Origin: Streptomyces sp. M92
Lineage (GTDB): Bacteria > Actinomycetota > Actinomycetes > Streptomycetales > Streptomycetaceae
Direction of reading: 5' to 3'
Length of the DNA: 64,000 nt
NCBI RefSeq assembly: GCF_028473745.1
Contig: NZ_CP101137.1
Coordinates: forward strand, 3,596,001-3,660,000
The notes beneath the pieces were generated by a model. It made no database searches, was not told the DNA's origin, and saw only the letters and a list, made by a program, of their open reading frames with translations. Each line of letters starts with the position of its first letter. Positions within the stretch are counted from its first letter, which is position 1. The position numbers were made by a program, and so were the translations under genes. Shown here piece by piece: positions 29,183 to 41,357 of this stretch.

Positions 29183-30237
29183 CGGCCCACCCTCGGATCG
29201 AACAGCGGATACAGCAGATCGGCCATGGTGTTCATCAGGATCACCGCCGCGGCGAAGACGAAGAACAGCCCCTGCACGAGCGGCAGATCGGGCACGCTGA
29301 GCGCCTGGTAGAACAGCCCGCCCAGCCCCGGCCAGGAGAAGACCGTCTCGACGAGGATGACACCGGCCACCGTCCGGCCGAGATTGACGAAGACCAGCGT
29401 CACGGTCGGCAGCAGCGCGTTCGGCACGGCGTGCCGGCGCCGTACGAGATCGTCCCGCAGGCCCTTGGCCCGCGCGGTCGTCAGATAGTCGCCGCCCATC
29501 TCGTCCAGCAACGCCGACCGTGTGACCAGCAGTGTCTGCCCGTACTCCACCGCGACCAGCGTCAGTACCGGCAGCACGAGGTGGTGCGCGACATCGACGA
29601 CGTAGGCGAAACCCTCCTCGCCGCCTCCCGATTCCATGCCCCCGGTCGGGAACAGGCCCGGGAGCGGGTCCACCCCCACCGACAGGACGATGATCAGCAG
29701 CAGCCCCAGCCAGAAGGACGGAACGGAGTACAGCGTCAGCGCCAGCCCGGTGTTCAGCCGGTCGCCGAGCCGGCCGTGCCGCCACGCCGAGCGGGTGCCG
29801 AGGAACGCGCCCAGCGCGGTGTACAGCACGAAGGCCGTACCGGTGAGGAGCAGCGTGTTCGGCAGCGCCTCGGTGATCTTGTCGACGACGGGCGCGCGGA
29901 ACTGGTACGACGTGCCCAGATCCCCGGTCAGCGCTTTGCCGCAGTACTCCGTGAACTGCCGCCACAGCGGCAGGTCGAGCCCGAACTCCCGGCGGTAGGC
30001 GGCGATCTGGTCGGCCGAGACCGGACGGCCGCCGGTCATGAACTTCACCGGGTCGCCGGGGATCATCCGGAAGAGGAAGAAGCTGGTGACCAGGACGGCG
30101 AACAGGGAGACGACGGCTCCGGCCAGCTTGCCCGCCACGTACCTCGGGTACGCGCGGCGCGCACGGAACGGGCGGCCGGTGGCGTCACCGCCGGCCGGTA
30201 CCGGGGCGGCCGGCGGCGGCGCCACCACCTCACTCAC
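29179..30237 (-). CDS. Dipeptide/oligopeptide ABC transporter permease (DppB type)
   Basis: A 352-residue permease with six predicted membrane helices. The N-terminal helix (LAGAVVSLFAVLVTSFFLFRMIPGDP) ends in the RxxPGDP motif typical of DppB. The EAA-loop reads TARAKGLRDDLVRRRHAVPNALLP. The C terminus DLLYPLFDPRVG is standard for the family. The first 30 residues are Pro/Ala-rich and longer than usual. Its start lies eight bases inside the end of the binding-protein gene, so the operon is tightly coupled. Confidence 0.93.
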   Translation of the reverse strand: MSEVVAPPPAAPVPAGGDATGRPFRARRAYPRYVAGKLAGAVVSLFAVLVTSFFLFRMIPGDPVKFMTGGRPVSADQIAAYRREFGLDLPLWRQFTEYCGKALTGDLGTSYQFRAPVVDKITEALPNTLLLTGTAFVLYTALGAFLGTRSAWRHGRLGDRLNTGLALTLYSVPSFWLGLLLIIVLSVGVDPLPGLFPTGGMESGGGEEGFAYVVDVAHHLVLPVLTLVAVEYGQTLLVTRSALLDEMGGDYLTTARAKGLRDDLVRRRHAVPNALLPTVTLVFVNLGRTVAGVILVETVFSWPGLGGLFYQALSVPDLPLVQGLFFVFAAAVILMNTMADLLYPLFDPRVGR

Positions 30238-32098
30238 GTTCGTCCGCCGAAGCCCGGCGGCGGAGGGCGAAGAACACCACGAGCCCGGCCAGGACGGCCC
30301 CGCCCGCGACGGCCCCGATCACGACCCCGGTCGACGACGAGCCGCCGGAGGAGTCGCCGGACTCCGCGGGGACGGCCGACCACCAGCTCCAGTAGCCGTC
30401 CTGCCCGTAGATGTTGCCCGCCGCGGACGGCATGGTGGTGATCGACTCGATGTGGTCCGTGCGGTAGGCCTCGACCGCGTTCGGGTAGGCCATGACGTTC
30501 ATGTACCCCAGGTCGTACAGCCGGGACTGCATCTGCTTGACGATCTGAGCCCGCTTGCCGGCGTCGTACTCGCCGAGCTGCCGCGCGTACAGCTCGTCGT
30601 ACTTCTCGTCGCAGATGAAGTTGTCGGTGGCCCCGGTGTCCTTCGGCGTCGCCGGCAGCGCCGCGCAGGTGTGGATGGAGAGGACGAAGTCCGGGTCGGG
30701 GTTGACGGACCAGCCGTCGAAGGCGAGGTCGTACTCCCCGGCCAGCCATGGGTCGGTCACGTTGTCCCGGCAGTCCAGGGTCATCGAGATGCCCAGCTCG
30801 CCCCACCACTCCTGGAGGTACTTGCCGACCGCCTTGTCGTTCGGGTCGGTGGCGTGGCACAGGACGCGGTAGTTCAGCGGCTCGCCGTCCTTGCCGACCC
30901 GCTTGCCGTCGGCGTTCTTCCGGTAGCCCGCCTCGTCGAGCAGCCGCGCCGCCTGTGCCGGGTCGTAGGCCAGTTCCCGCTCGGCCGACGGCTCGAAGAA
31001 GTACTGCGAGAAGCGCGGTGGGATGTAGCCCTCGCCCTTGACCGCGTGGCCCTGGAACACCTTGTCGACGATCGCCTCGCGGTCCACCGCCAGGAACAGT
31101 GCGTGCCGCACCCGCTGGTCCAGCAGCGACGGGTGGCCGTCACCGATCTTCGTACCGTCCTTGGCACGGGCGCCCGGGTTGGTGGCGAGGGCGTAGAAGC
31201 GGCGGCCGGGGGCGTCGTTGACGTGGATGTTCTCGTCCTCCTTGAGGGAGGCGGCCTGGGCGGGCGTCAGCGACGGCGAGCCGGCGACGAAGGACACCTC
31301 GCCCTTGCGCAGCGCGGCGACGGCGGCGTCCTGGTCCTTGTAGTACCGGAACACCAGCTCGTCGAACTTCGGCGCGCCCCGCCAGAAGGCCTTGTTCGCC
31401 TCCAGCCGGACGTAGCTGTCCGGCTTGTAATCGGTGAGGACGAAGGGCCCGTTCCCGACGACCGGGAAGGTGTCGTCGTTGTTGAACTTCGAGAAGTCCC
31501 CGACCTTCTCCCACACGTGCTTGGGCACGATCGGCACGTCCAGCGCGGTCATCGTCGCCTGCGGCTTCTTCAGCCGGATCACCAGCTGGGTCGGGCTGGG
31601 CGCGGTGACCTGCTCGAAGTTGGCGACGAAGCTGCCGTTGGCGGTGGCGGCACCGTCGTCCGTCATCATCTTGTTGAACGTCCACGCCGCGTCCTCGGCG
31701 GTGGCCTGTTCCCCGTCCGACCACCTGGAGTCGGAGCGGATCGTGTACGTCCAGGTCAGCTTGTCCGGCGACGACTTCCACTCGGTGGCCAGGCCCGGGA
31801 TGACGTGGTTGTCCTCCGGGTCGTAGTTCGTCAGGTACTCGTACGTCAGCCGGTGGATGCTGGTGCTGAGCAGCCGCACCGCCAGGAAGGGACTGAGCGA
31901 GTCGACACTCTGCGCCACGGCGACGGTGAGGACCTTCTTCTGCCCCTGGTCACCGTCCGCGGCCCGCGCCGTCGAGGCCGCCGGGGAGACGGCCCCCGCC
32001 ACGAGGAGGAGCGCCGCGGCGCCCGCGGCGGCGAGCAGCCGTGCCCTCCCGGGACGGGGTCCGGTACGTCCACTGCCATGCTGATCGTGTGTGCTCAT
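30230..32098 (-). CDS. ABC transporter substrate-binding protein, family 5, with C-terminal membrane anchor
   Basis: A 622-residue extracellular solute-binding protein of the peptide/nickel class (SBP_bac_5). A Sec-type signal peptide covers about residues 1-46, ending in ASTARA; there is no lipobox Cys. The binding domain begins VLTVAVAQSVDSLSPF and includes the family segment YTIRSDSRWSDGEQATAEDAAWTF (split by strands) near 115-140. After a Ser/Gly linker the protein ends with a hydrophobic helix (GVVIGAVAGGAVLAGLVVFFAL) and RRRASADERE, so it is anchored at the C terminus instead of by lipid. Ligand probably a peptide. First gene of the operon; GGGAG precedes ATG 32098. Confidence 0.92.
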   Translation of the reverse strand: MSTHDQHGSGRTGPRPGRARLLAAAGAAALLLVAGAVSPAASTARAADGDQGQKKVLTVAVAQSVDSLSPFLAVRLLSTSIHRLTYEYLTNYDPEDNHVIPGLATEWKSSPDKLTWTYTIRSDSRWSDGEQATAEDAAWTFNKMMTDDGAATANGSFVANFEQVTAPSPTQLVIRLKKPQATMTALDVPIVPKHVWEKVGDFSKFNNDDTFPVVGNGPFVLTDYKPDSYVRLEANKAFWRGAPKFDELVFRYYKDQDAAVAALRKGEVSFVAGSPSLTPAQAASLKEDENIHVNDAPGRRFYALATNPGARAKDGTKIGDGHPSLLDQRVRHALFLAVDREAIVDKVFQGHAVKGEGYIPPRFSQYFFEPSAERELAYDPAQAARLLDEAGYRKNADGKRVGKDGEPLNYRVLCHATDPNDKAVGKYLQEWWGELGISMTLDCRDNVTDPWLAGEYDLAFDGWSVNPDPDFVLSIHTCAALPATPKDTGATDNFICDEKYDELYARQLGEYDAGKRAQIVKQMQSRLYDLGYMNVMAYPNAVEAYRTDHIESITTMPSAAGNIYGQDGYWSWWSAVPAESGDSSGGSSSTGVVIGAVAGGAVLAGLVVFFALRRRASADERE

Positions 32099-32160
32099 GA
32101 CTCCCTGACCTCACGTCATCGCACGCGGGAGACGCCGTGCGCCCCCGCGTGAGGCGGGCT

Positions 32161-32190
32161 TGAACAGGTGTGAACAGTTGTGAACAGGTC
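32161..32190. promoter_or_regulatory. Three 10-bp direct repeats upstream of the ABC operon
   Basis: TGAACAGGTG, TGAACAGTTG and TGAACAGGTC stand head to tail 63-92 bases upstream of the binding-protein start. A period of about one helical turn is typical of sites for a regulator that binds one DNA face. No known regulator is assigned. Confidence 0.5.
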
Positions 32191-32459
32191 GGAGCGAACT
32201 GCGAATGGCTGGATCGTGCTCGATCGGGTGGCGCCTGCGGAATGAAGTGAGTGTCTATCAGCGGCAGTCTGCACGCGTCAACGGTCCGTCAAACCCCATG
32301 TGGCCTGCGGAAACGAGGAGTTGACCGAAGGATCACTCTCATTGGCGCAGACCTCTGGTGCCTCCCTGGTGAGAGCGTGACGGCCGAGTCCCACCGGTTC
32401 TGCCTGCGAATGCCGTGAACGCTGCGAACGCTGCGAACGCCGCGCATGCCGCGCACGCG
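32191..32459. other. Non-coding stretch between the ABC operon and the ESX locus
   Basis: No gene is seen. The sequence is less GC-rich than its surroundings and holds, at 32417-32443, three 9-bp tandem units related to GAACGCTGC. It should contain the promoter of the minus-strand ABC operon. Confidence 0.5.
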
Positions 32460-32497
32460 CGAACGCCCGCGACGTCGGATGACGAGGCGGGCGTTCG
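32460..32497 (-). terminator. Terminator hairpin after the EspI-like gene
   Basis: CGAACGCCCGC (32460-32470) and GCGGGCGTTCG (32487-32497) form a perfect 11-bp stem with a 16-base loop, 12 bases downstream of the minus-strand stop at 32510. Confidence 0.7.
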
Positions 32498-32509
32498 GGG
32501 CGGGTGGGA

Positions 32510-35764
<3,255 letters not shown>

Positions 35765-36077
35765 AGTTCCTCCTGGTGTGGTCGAGCCCCCCAAGCCGTG
35801 CTGGGGCGACCGTTTTCGTCGTCCGACGTTGTCCGAAGTGAAACGAGGTCGTCCGATCGTCGGCCCTCCCCGTACGACGCCGACGCCCCGTCCACGGGTT
35901 CTGGCGTCGCGCCGGACACCAGCCTAATCACGAGTAGCCCGACATCGTCAGGCCCCTTACCTCTGCACACTCCAGTGCCCGGGGTCACAGCTCCCGCAGA
36001 AGCCGCCGACTGCTACGACATAAACGGCGGAAACGGGCATGTCGACCTGTGTGTGGGTGTCAATCCGTACGCCGGCG
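35765..36077. other. Intergenic region upstream of the EspI-like gene
   Basis: 313 bases with lower GC content (for example around 35930-36060) and no supportable gene. It should hold the promoter of the minus-strand EspI-like gene; I see no clear hairpin or operator. Confidence 0.5.
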
Positions 36078-36845
36078 TCAGTCCATCCGCCGAGGAGTGC
36101 CCAGGAGGCCGGTCTCCGTATCGGTCGGGTGCGTCATCACGTATTGACGGTCCTTCTCGGTGCACCAGAGGGTGACTCCGTCGGCCAGTGTCGGCAGCGC
36201 CTCGTACTCGTGTCGGGACAGGCCGGCCAGGCGTCCGACCTCGACCGATTCGTCCGGCGAAATGCGCTGGACGCCCACCAGGCGTGCCTGCCGCATCAAC
36301 CGCGGAGCGACCGGACTCAGATAGGGAAGCAGGGTCAGCACCGACTGCCAGGGCGCCGAGACCACCCGTCCGCGCGGGGGGCGCATACCGCAGTCCCGGA
36401 TGACCAGCACCGGCCCGGCAGCGGTGGCCCCCTGGGGAGGCACCCGGCCCACCTCATGCACGGTTATGCCGGCCTGGCCCCCTCCGACCGCCTGCACCAC
36501 TTGACCCCAGTGCGCCGGCCGACCGGTCTCCACCACCACTCTCGCTCCGGTCGCCGCCACCCGCAGCGCCAGGACCTGCGCTGTCCACAGGCCCCCGATG
36601 AACAGGATGTCGAAGGGCGTCGGACGGTTGACCCCGAGCACTGCGGGCCGGCCCTCGCTGTCGACGCCCACCACGACACCGTCGTCCCCGATGGGCAGGG
36701 CGAGCGTGTCGATCTGGTCGCTGGATAGCGTGTGCCGCGGGTGGCGGGGCCCCAGCAGACCGAACCCGGTGCGCAGGCGCTCTCGCAGGTCCGTGACCGA
36801 CTGGGACGCGGCCGACGCGGCGGCGGTTGGTGGCGTCGACACCAT
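36078..36845 (-). CDS. ESX-locus protein of unknown function, downstream of eccE
   Basis: A 255-residue protein I do not recognise. The middle part is alpha/beta-like: PIGDDGVVVGVDSEGRPAVLG, PFDILFIGGLWTAQVLALRVAATGARVVVETGR and PVLVIRDCGM (quoted in fragments) suggest strands and a helix of a nucleotide-binding-like fold, but there is no Walker motif. No signal peptide or membrane segment is evident. Its ATG overlaps the eccE stop as TGATG, so it is translated with EccE and is probably a cytoplasmic partner of the ESX machine. The start at ATG 36845 follows GAGGTGCTC; an open frame continues upstream inside eccE but is not used. Confidence 0.75.
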   Translation of the reverse strand: MVSTPPTAAASAASQSVTDLRERLRTGFGLLGPRHPRHTLSSDQIDTLALPIGDDGVVVGVDSEGRPAVLGVNRPTPFDILFIGGLWTAQVLALRVAATGARVVVETGRPAHWGQVVQAVGGGQAGITVHEVGRVPPQGATAAGPVLVIRDCGMRPPRGRVVSAPWQSVLTLLPYLSPVAPRLMRQARLVGVQRISPDESVEVGRLAGLSRHEYEALPTLADGVTLWCTEKDRQYVMTHPTDTETGLLGTPRRMD

Positions 36846-38206
36846 CAGTGAGCACCTCCGAGCGGCAACGTGGCGAGCATGCCGGGCAGTTGCTCGCGGT
36901 CCAGACGCACGATCCCGGCCCGAGCCTGACGCGCGACGTGTTCCAGGCCGCGCCGGGCGTCCGAGAGTTCGGTGCTGCTTCGACCGGTGACCCGCACGTG
37001 TCCAGTGAGCGTCACGTCCTGCGAGCCATTCGGGGCGAGCGTCAGGCTGAACGTGGTCGCAAGCGCGGGCACCGCGGTCAGCTGGGCCACCAACTGCGGC
37101 AACCCGGGCCCCTGGCCGCCGAGCTGGGGCCAGCGGCGCACCCAGTACGTGGTGTGGCGTCGGTTGTCGCACCGCCAGTTGCGGCCGGACTCCTCCGTAC
37201 GCCGCCGGGCCTCACCCTGCCCGGTCTGGACGGTCACCACCGGGTTCGCGCACATCGAGGTGGCGAGGGCGGACGACAGCCCTTCCTCGGTCAACAGGTT
37301 CACCCGGAATCCGGCCCCTGTCAGGCGGCTGGAGAGGTGCTCCGCCGACCGCACCAGACATCTCTGTGCCCCCGCCAGCCTGCCACCACGCGCGGCCACC
37401 GCGTCCGGGCACAGCTCGGGGTCGAACTTCAGGGCGATCCACATGATGCGGACCGCGGGTGAAGCGATGTCGGACTGCAGTTGGGTGTAGTTGGTCACCA
37501 CGACCGACTGCCGGGGCAGATGAGGCGCGGGTGCGGTCTGCGTGTGCAGTACCACCTGGGCCGACTCCAGGCGAATGTCGTCCACCTCGAGGACATCCCG
37601 GACCAGGGCGAGCGGGAGCGGCAGACTCGCTCGGTCGGCTCTGAGGGCACCGGCGTCGGCCTCCACCTGCAGCACGGCGGTGAGGAAGCTGCCATCGCCC
37701 ACCATGCCCACCGGTTGCCGGTCACGTTCGTCCCGGTGGACGAAGCTGTACGTACGCAGGTTGGGTTCGCACTCCACGGCGGGGGCCAGGGTGGAGTCCA
37801 CGCCCGGCGGCAGGAGAGTTCCGGGCGCTCTGCGCATGCGGGCCCGCAGGGCGAGATGGCTGCCCAGCCACTCGGGCAGGGAGCGCCCTCGCCGGCGCAC
37901 GAGGGCGAGCAGCGCCAGGATGCCGGCCACCACACCCGCCGGCACCAGGGCGACGGGACCGATGAGCCAACCGCACACGACCAGCGCTCCGGCCGTTTCC
38001 AGCATCACCAGCCGTTGCAACGCGAATGAGCCACCGCGCCCCGAACGCGTCTGCAGGTGTGGAGTGGCAGAAGGCCGCGTGGTCGCGGCGTCGCGCACGG
38101 TCGCGGAACCGTGAGACGCCGCAGAACCGCCGGTGGTCGCCGCCGCGTCGGCCCGCCGCGCCGCGGATTGCGATCGCGACCGGGTTCGCGGTGCGGAAGC
38201 CATCAC
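36845..38206 (-). CDS. eccE: Type VII secretion protein EccE
   Basis: A 453-residue membrane component of the ESX secretion complex. After a Ser/Arg/Ala-rich cytoplasmic tail of about 65 residues come two adjacent membrane helices (LVMLETAGALVVCGWLIGPV and VPAGVVAGILALLALV), then a large soluble domain, the layout of EccE. Within it, CEPNLRTYSFVHRDERDRQPVG and TTYWVRRWP are EccE-like features; the family is otherwise weakly conserved. Two start codons are adjacent, GTG 38206 and ATG 38203; the choice hardly alters the protein. It is divergent from eccB across a 208-base region that must hold both promoters. Confidence 0.85.
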   Translation of the reverse strand: MMASAPRTRSRSQSAARRADAAATTGGSAASHGSATVRDAATTRPSATPHLQTRSGRGGSFALQRLVMLETAGALVVCGWLIGPVALVPAGVVAGILALLALVRRRGRSLPEWLGSHLALRARMRRAPGTLLPPGVDSTLAPAVECEPNLRTYSFVHRDERDRQPVGMVGDGSFLTAVLQVEADAGALRADRASLPLPLALVRDVLEVDDIRLESAQVVLHTQTAPAPHLPRQSVVVTNYTQLQSDIASPAVRIMWIALKFDPELCPDAVAARGGRLAGAQRCLVRSAEHLSSRLTGAGFRVNLLTEEGLSSALATSMCANPVVTVQTGQGEARRRTEESGRNWRCDNRRHTTYWVRRWPQLGGQGPGLPQLVAQLTAVPALATTFSLTLAPNGSQDVTLTGHVRVTGRSSTELSDARRGLEHVARQARAGIVRLDREQLPGMLATLPLGGAH

Positions 38207-38414
38207 TGCAAAACCCCCGAACTATCCCGATAAACACCGCACTCAGCAGGCGGCAAGGCTTCAGCACCCTACCCGTGCCATGCCCGCCACTGTGCAACAG
38301 GCATAGTAGGTGCCGGGTCTGACAGCCGAGGTTCCGGAGGACGACCGCGCCGGTGGCTCGCACTGCTGCCCCGCCGGTCCTCCATGGCTTCGTACGGGGA
38401 GAGAACGAACACAG
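38207..38414. promoter_or_regulatory. Divergent promoter region between eccE and eccB
   Basis: 208 bases separate the minus-strand eccE unit from plus-strand eccB. Sequence around 38220-38310 is relatively AT-rich for this genome. Exact promoter boxes are not assigned. Confidence 0.4.
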
Positions 38415-39941
38415 ATGGCATCACGGCGCGATGAACTGAACGCCTACACCTTCGCGAAGCGCCGCACTCTCGCGTCCTTCCTGCAGCCTTCTCCGTCCGG
38501 TTCGGAGGAGGGAGCCCCCAAGCCGCTCAGAGCGGTCGTGCCCGGCCTCATCGTCGGGGTGGTCGTCCTGGCCGTGTTCGGCGCGATCGGCATGTTCAGT
38601 CCGAAGGCGCCGAAGGGATGGGACGAGACGGGCGCGCACGTGATCGTGGCGAGCGATTCCACCACCCGGTACGTCGTACTGAAGACGGGCGGGGAGAAGC
38701 AGCTGCATCCGGTTCTCAACATGGCCTCCGCCAAGCTCCTCCTGGACCCCGACAAGGACAGCGTCATCACGGTCGACGAAGAGGTACTGGACAGCGGCGA
38801 ACCCCCGCACGGAGCCACGATCGGCATTCCCTACGCACCCGACCGCCTGCCGTCGCCCGCGGAGGCGGAGAAGGCCATGCGATGGGCCGTCTGCGAACGT
38901 CCCGGTCCTGGTGGCCGGGCCATCCAGAAGGCGGCGTTCCTCCTCGCCGAGAAGGACTGGTCCAGGACCGACGGCTCGGACAAGCTCGCCGGGGGCGAGC
39001 TGATGTACGTCGTCGGCCCGGACGGCAAGAGCCAGTACGTGGCCGACTCACGCGGCTACGCCTACCCGCTGGCCGATCCGACGGACAAGGAGCTCCTCAA
39101 GGCCCTCGACACGCAGGGCCGTGCCCCGCAGCGCGTGTCCCAGGAGTGGCTGGACACCCTCCACAAGGGCGACCCGATCGCGATCCCCGAGATCGCGGGC
39201 ACGCCGGGCGAGGACGCGGGCGCCTCCGACATGCTCCGGGAGTACGACAAGGTCGGCATGGTCATCAAGGCCTATGACGGTCAGCGCATGCAGTACTACG
39301 TGGTCCTCAAGGGCGGCATGGCGCGCATCTCGGAGTTCACCGCCACCCTGCTCCTCAACAGCGCAGACCTCGTCGGCGTCGGACAGGCCGGTGAGGCCCA
39401 GCAGGTCAGCCCCGGCGCGGTCGTCGACAGCACCGAGTTCGACGGACAGCGGAACTGGCCGGCGTACCGGCCCAAGACGGTCAACGACGGTTCGTCCGCC
39501 ACCGCCGGCCGCAACACCGTCTGCAACGTTCTGCGCTCGGTGAACGCCAAGAACGGCGAGACCACCCTGTCCACCTGGGCGGGCACCGACTTCCCCGAAC
39601 AGCTGCCCACCGGCTCCTCCAGCGCGTACGTGACCCCGGGCTCCGGCCAGCTCTACCGACAGTTCCAGGGCACCGAGACCGAGGCGGGCGGGGTCTTCCT
39701 CGTCACCGACACGGGGCTGCGCTACGCCCTGCAGTCCAACAACGACAGCGCCACGGACGACAAGGGCATCGGAACCTCCGACAAACAGCGTGAGCAGCAG
39801 CTCAACGAGGCTCGGATCGCCCAGACCCGTCTCGGGTACGAGAAGGTGAAACCGTCCCCCGTTCCGGTGAACTGGTCGACGTTCCTGCCCACCGGCCCCC
39901 GCCTGTCGGAGGCGGCGGCCCGACAGCCGCAGGGTTCTTAG
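38415..39941 (+). CDS. eccB: Type VII secretion protein EccB
   Basis: A 508-residue core ESX component. The N-terminal motif SRRDELNAYTFAKRR is diagnostic for EccB. A single membrane helix spans about 40-61 (AVVPGLIVGVVVLAVFGAIG), and the rest is extracytoplasmic, built of repeat domains with two cysteines (Cys near residues 161 and 375) in WAVCERPG and NTVCNVLRS. EccB bridges the membrane complex and interacts with the mycosin protease. The start at ATG 38415 has GGGGAGAG about 10 bases upstream; the frame is open earlier but without EccB-like sequence. The mycosin gene follows 29 bases later. Confidence 0.95.
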   Translation: MASRRDELNAYTFAKRRTLASFLQPSPSGSEEGAPKPLRAVVPGLIVGVVVLAVFGAIGMFSPKAPKGWDETGAHVIVASDSTTRYVVLKTGGEKQLHPVLNMASAKLLLDPDKDSVITVDEEVLDSGEPPHGATIGIPYAPDRLPSPAEAEKAMRWAVCERPGPGGRAIQKAAFLLAEKDWSRTDGSDKLAGGELMYVVGPDGKSQYVADSRGYAYPLADPTDKELLKALDTQGRAPQRVSQEWLDTLHKGDPIAIPEIAGTPGEDAGASDMLREYDKVGMVIKAYDGQRMQYYVVLKGGMARISEFTATLLLNSADLVGVGQAGEAQQVSPGAVVDSTEFDGQRNWPAYRPKTVNDGSSATAGRNTVCNVLRSVNAKNGETTLSTWAGTDFPEQLPTGSSSAYVTPGSGQLYRQFQGTETEAGGVFLVTDTGLRYALQSNNDSATDDKGIGTSDKQREQQLNEARIAQTRLGYEKVKPSPVPVNWSTFLPTGPRLSEAAARQPQGS

Positions 39942-39970
39942 CGGTCGTGGCCCCACAGGAGAGCGAAGGC

Positions 39971-41236
39971 ATGCTGCAGGAAAGCCGCTTCAGCAGAATC
40001 CCCCGTACGGCGACGACCGTCCTCGCGGCAACGGTCCTCGCGGGGACGACCGTGTGGGCCTTTCCCGCGCCCGAGGCCAGGGCCGACGACGGCGGACAGT
40101 GCACGTTCCCGTCGAAGAAGTACGAAGGCCGGCCGTGGTCGTTGCAGCGCGTCAACCTAGACGAACTGTGGGCGCAGTCGAAGGGCGCCGGCGTGCGGGT
40201 CGCGGTGATCGACACGGGAGTCGACGTCAAGCACCCGCAACTCACCGATGCCGTCGACGCGTCCAAGGGCAAGAACTACCTGCCCCTCAAGAACCGCAAG
40301 GGCGAGGAGATCGAGCGGGGCAACGCGCAGGGCACCACCGACACCGTCGGCCACGGAACCCGCGTGGCCGGCATCATCGCCGCCCGCCCCGCCAAGGGAA
40401 CCGGCTTCGTGGGCGTGGCCCCCGAGGCCACGATCATCCCCGTCAAGCAGAACGACGCGGAGGGCAACGGCACCGCGGACACGCTCGCGTCATCGATCCA
40501 GCACGCCGTCGACGCGGGCGCCGACGTCATCAACATCTCCCAGGACACCGCCAAGGCCGTCGAGCCCGCCCAGAGCCTGAAGGACGCGGTGGACTACGCC
40601 CTGGACCGGCAGGTCGTGGTCGTCGCCTCGGCCGGCAACGACGGCCTCGGCGGTAACGTCAAGGTCACCTACCCGGCCTCCTACGACGGTGTCCTGGCCG
40701 TGGCGTCCTCCGACCGCAACAACGAACGTGCGCCCTTCTCCCAGTCCGGCGAGTTCGTGGGCGTGGCGGCTCCCGGCGTCGACATGGTCTCCACGGTCCC
40801 TGGCGGCGGCCACTGCTCGGACAACGGAACCAGCTTCTCGGCGCCATACGTGGCAGGGGTGGCGGCACTCCTCAAGGCCAAGTACCCCAAGTGGACGGCG
40901 GCTCAGATCGTCGCCCAGATAGAGCAGACGGCCGAACGCTCCATTCCCGGCCACGACCGCCTCGTCGGCTGGGGCGTGATCGACCCGGTCAAGGCCCTCA
41001 CCAACGTGGACCCGGCCCACCCCGTGGAGTCCCCGACCCCGGACAAGGGCGCACTCCCGGCCGAGGCCCCCTCAGTGGCACCGGTCCACTTCGGCGAGAC
41101 GGCCCAGGAACGCAACACCCGCGTGGGCACGTACGTCGTCGTCGGCGGCCTGGTACTGGCAGCAGGCCTGGCCGGCACGGCAGTGGCGGTACGGGACTCG
41201 CGGCGGCGGGGTGGGGGGCGAGGGGGCAACGCCTGA
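39971..41236 (+). CDS. mycP: Mycosin, type VII secretion-associated subtilisin-like serine protease (copy 1)
   Basis: A 421-residue membrane-anchored subtilase of the ESX system. A signal sequence (TTVLAATVLAGTTVWAFPAPEARA) precedes the mature domain. The triad is Asp81 (VIDTGVD), His128 (GHGTRVAG) and Ser288 (GTSFSAPYVAG), with oxyanion Asn223 (SAGND). A Pro-rich linker and a C-terminal membrane helix (TYVVVGGLVLAAGLAGTAVAV) with an Arg-rich end complete the mycosin pattern. Mycosins are needed for ESX stability and process some substrates. ATG 39971 is preferred because CAGGAGAG stands seven bases before it; GTG 39947 is an alternative. It is next to eccB, as in mycobacterial loci. Confidence 0.95.
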   Translation: MLQESRFSRIPRTATTVLAATVLAGTTVWAFPAPEARADDGGQCTFPSKKYEGRPWSLQRVNLDELWAQSKGAGVRVAVIDTGVDVKHPQLTDAVDASKGKNYLPLKNRKGEEIERGNAQGTTDTVGHGTRVAGIIAARPAKGTGFVGVAPEATIIPVKQNDAEGNGTADTLASSIQHAVDAGADVINISQDTAKAVEPAQSLKDAVDYALDRQVVVVASAGNDGLGGNVKVTYPASYDGVLAVASSDRNNERAPFSQSGEFVGVAAPGVDMVSTVPGGGHCSDNGTSFSAPYVAGVAALLKAKYPKWTAAQIVAQIEQTAERSIPGHDRLVGWGVIDPVKALTNVDPAHPVESPTPDKGALPAEAPSVAPVHFGETAQERNTRVGTYVVVGGLVLAAGLAGTAVAVRDSRRRGGGRGGNA

Positions 41237-41357
41237 TGGCGTCTCTGATGCCGTCGGTCAACGAGGCCGGGGATGTTCCGACGGGGCGGCGCGTCGCGGC
41301 GTGATGACGCATGGCGACCATGCTTCCTGCGGCCCCGCTGCGACACCTCACCGGTGG

